DNA of 64,000 bases from AP-15 sp963772295 (lineage in GTDB: Bacteria > Pseudomonadota > Alphaproteobacteria > ATCC43930 > CGMCC-115725): positions 62,001 through 126,000 of the forward strand of contig CAVYWO010000019.1 of assembly GCA_963772295.1 (NCBI GenBank). Direction: 5' to 3'. The notes beneath the pieces were generated by a model. It saw only the letters and a list, made by a program, of their open reading frames with translations, was not told the DNA's origin and did no database searches. Each line of letters begins with the position of its first letter. Position 1 is the stretch's first letter. The position numbers and the translations under genes were made by a program. Below are positions 62,879 through 64,000 of this stretch, piece by piece.

Positions 62879-63147
62879 GACCGAGGCTGCCTTCGCTGGT
62901 GCGAGCGCCAGCTCGGCCTCCGCAACAAGCCGATTTCGGGAGTCAATCCCACACCCCATCCGACCGCTACCCACGCTTCGGACCCACGTTACCGTGACAC
63001 CCGCAGGGCTCGCTCCCGTCCTGCTTGCTAGGCTTTGGACGGGCCAGACTTGCACTGGCAAGCTCATACCAGCTTCTCCTAAGCCGGCAAAGCCGGAACC
63101 AGACAGGGTAGACTGCGCCGGCGGTTGACGAGCGCAGGGGGCGGGCG

Positions 63148-63650
63148 ATGACGCCGCTTCTCACGGACCGGTATCGCGATCGAGTTGCCGGGGTCCTGTC
63201 GTGCTACGACCGGATCGTGATCACGGGCACCCTCCCCGGAGCTTGTTTTGCTGAGGGGATGACCAACCTGCTTCGATCGAAGGGCATCCGGATCTTCGAT
63301 TATCCGACCTTCGCGGCGGGGCTGCGTGACCGGGTGCGCGAGCCGGCGCCGCGCGTCGCTGCGTCAGCAGGCGTGACTATATCCGCAAGGAAATGGTGGT
63401 CGCCAAGGTGCTCGCAGGACGCGGCCATCACCCGGGTCTGGTGCATGTCATCTCGGCGATGGAGGCGTGCGACGCCTACCAGCCTTGGCATGACAAGCGG
63501 ACGGGGCGCACATTTCTGCGTCCGGACAGCGGCAAGTGTCTGCATTATTACTTCTACTTGGTGAACGGCATCCTCGACCCGAACGGCCCGGCGGAACCGC
63601 ACAAGTGCAGCCCGGCATGGCGCGATCTTCTGCACAAATGGATCAAGTAA
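63148..63650 (+). pseudogene. uncharacterised mobile-type family protein, frameshifted and truncated
   Basis: The first frame reads MTPLLTDRYRDRVAGVLSCY and DRIVITGTLPGACFAEGMTN, then loses similarity near 63375. The continuation (IRKEMVVAKVLAGRGHHPG, SAMEACDAYQPWHDKRTGR, DSGKCLHYYFYLV) lies in another frame and ends after HKWIK at 63650, far short of the roughly 400 aa I associate with this family. The family is, to my memory, multi-copy in some alphaproteobacterial genomes and has no known function. The 250 bases upstream have a distinctive sequence that may be a conserved leader of the element. Confidence 0.6.
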
Positions 63651-64000
63651 TCAGCAGGCACTGCCGGCCGTTAGCCTGCGGCCCGCGCGGGCCGTCGCCG
63701 AGGTGACGATACCGGCGAGCCGCCGGTACGATGGCCCGATGCCGCTGGCAGTACTGACGCCGGCAACACCGCGCACACCGCACCACCGGCACCGGCATGA
63801 GACGCCGCGGTCGGATGCCGCAGGCGACGGCGAAGGGGGTGTGCCCGGATGCAGGTAAGATTAGGGCCTGTCGTCAATTGAGCGGACGCCCCGTTCCGAT
63901 TACATCCGACTACCGTCTTGCCCGGCCTTGGGCCGGGCATCCACGGGAGCCCGCGAAGGCCTGTGCCGTTTCTCGTGGATGCCCACGGATCAAGTCCGTG
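63651..64000. other. non-coding tail with palindromes and possible element end
   Basis: No gene was found. A hairpin gcccggcc-ttg-ggccgggc lies at 63920-63938, and atccacg (63939) is answered by cgtggat (63974-63980), a pattern common in alphaproteobacterial intergenic repeats. gggcctgtcgtcaattga at 63864-63881 resembles an insertion-sequence end but no transposase or matching end is visible. Confidence 0.4.
63920..63980. repeat. compound intergenic inverted repeat
   Basis: An inner perfect 8-bp stem (63920-63938) is bordered by atccacg (63939-63945), which pairs with cgtggat (63974-63980). It is cut close to the end of the window, so its full length is unknown. Confidence 0.5.

Noticed and set aside
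63864..63881. Insertion-sequence terminal repeat
   Set aside because: Only one end-like sequence is seen and no transposase is nearby; the window ends too soon to judge.

Overview
The window is about 64 kb of high-GC DNA from a bacterium that looks like an alphaproteobacterium, possibly Rhodospirillales-like. The evidence is a DUF1491 protein, a PhoQ/ChvG-like two-component pair, an aerobic-type cob cluster with CobN, and very GC-rich codons. Species cannot be named from the sequence. No rRNA, tRNA or CRISPR array was seen. Several long genes are interrupted by single-base frameshifts, so either assembly indels or real decay must be kept in mind.

Layout. (1) 1-3747: leucine operon leuC (5' end cut by the window), leuD and leuB. 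A small two-gene cassette (ParB-like remnant plus a 147-aa unknown) lies between leuC and leuD. (2) 3779-13054: a carbohydrate-type ABC importer locus with two permeases and five tandem paralogous Tat-type solute-binding proteins, the first frameshifted. No ATPase gene is present. (3) 13241-19500: lipoprotein, response regulator, PhoQ-like sensor kinase, DUF1491, a second HAMP-GAF sensor kinase, and a frameshifted NUDIX hydrolase. (4) 19534-22135 (minus): a PEP-CTERM/XrtA-type ATPase and a DUF1800 protein. (5) 22278-32845 (minus): a biosynthetic cluster with a small coupled ORF, a one-module highly reducing PKS (KS-AT-DH-MT-ER-KR-ACP, split by a frameshift), an alpha-oxoamine synthase and a class III aminotransferase. 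Its logic resembles fungal fumonisin-type assembly of amino-polyketides. (6) 33073-37362: a ketopantoate-reductase-like gene and the wreck of a defence island, in which a helicase is fused out of frame to the C-terminus of a DUF499 protein and flanked by short-repeat clusters.

(7) 37363-51863: a MaoC-like hydratase, then a cobalamin cluster read mostly on the minus strand: riboswitch, cobP, cobW, cobN, cobO, cobQ, (cobD on the opposite strand), cbiX, a DUF-CobH fusion, cobL and a CobI-phosphatase fusion. Junctions are mostly 4-bp overlaps. cobQ has no stop codon at its normal end, and its frame stays open antisense through cobD to overlap the cbiX start codon. REP-like GC-rich palindromes sit inside the riboswitch, in the cobW-cobP gap, and in frame inside the cobH fusion.

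(8) 51939-62812: a secreted unknown protein, then an operon of a filamentous-haemagglutinin-type exoprotein (frameshifted, about 1540 aa when joined), a CHASE2-adenylate cyclase, a periplasmic TPR-CHAT protease-like protein and a DUF928 protein. It starts from a recognisable sigma-70-like promoter. This gene set is better known from cyanobacteria and may be an envelope sensing/adhesion system. (9) 62849-64000: intergenic palindromes and a broken copy of an uncharacterised, apparently mobile-type family.
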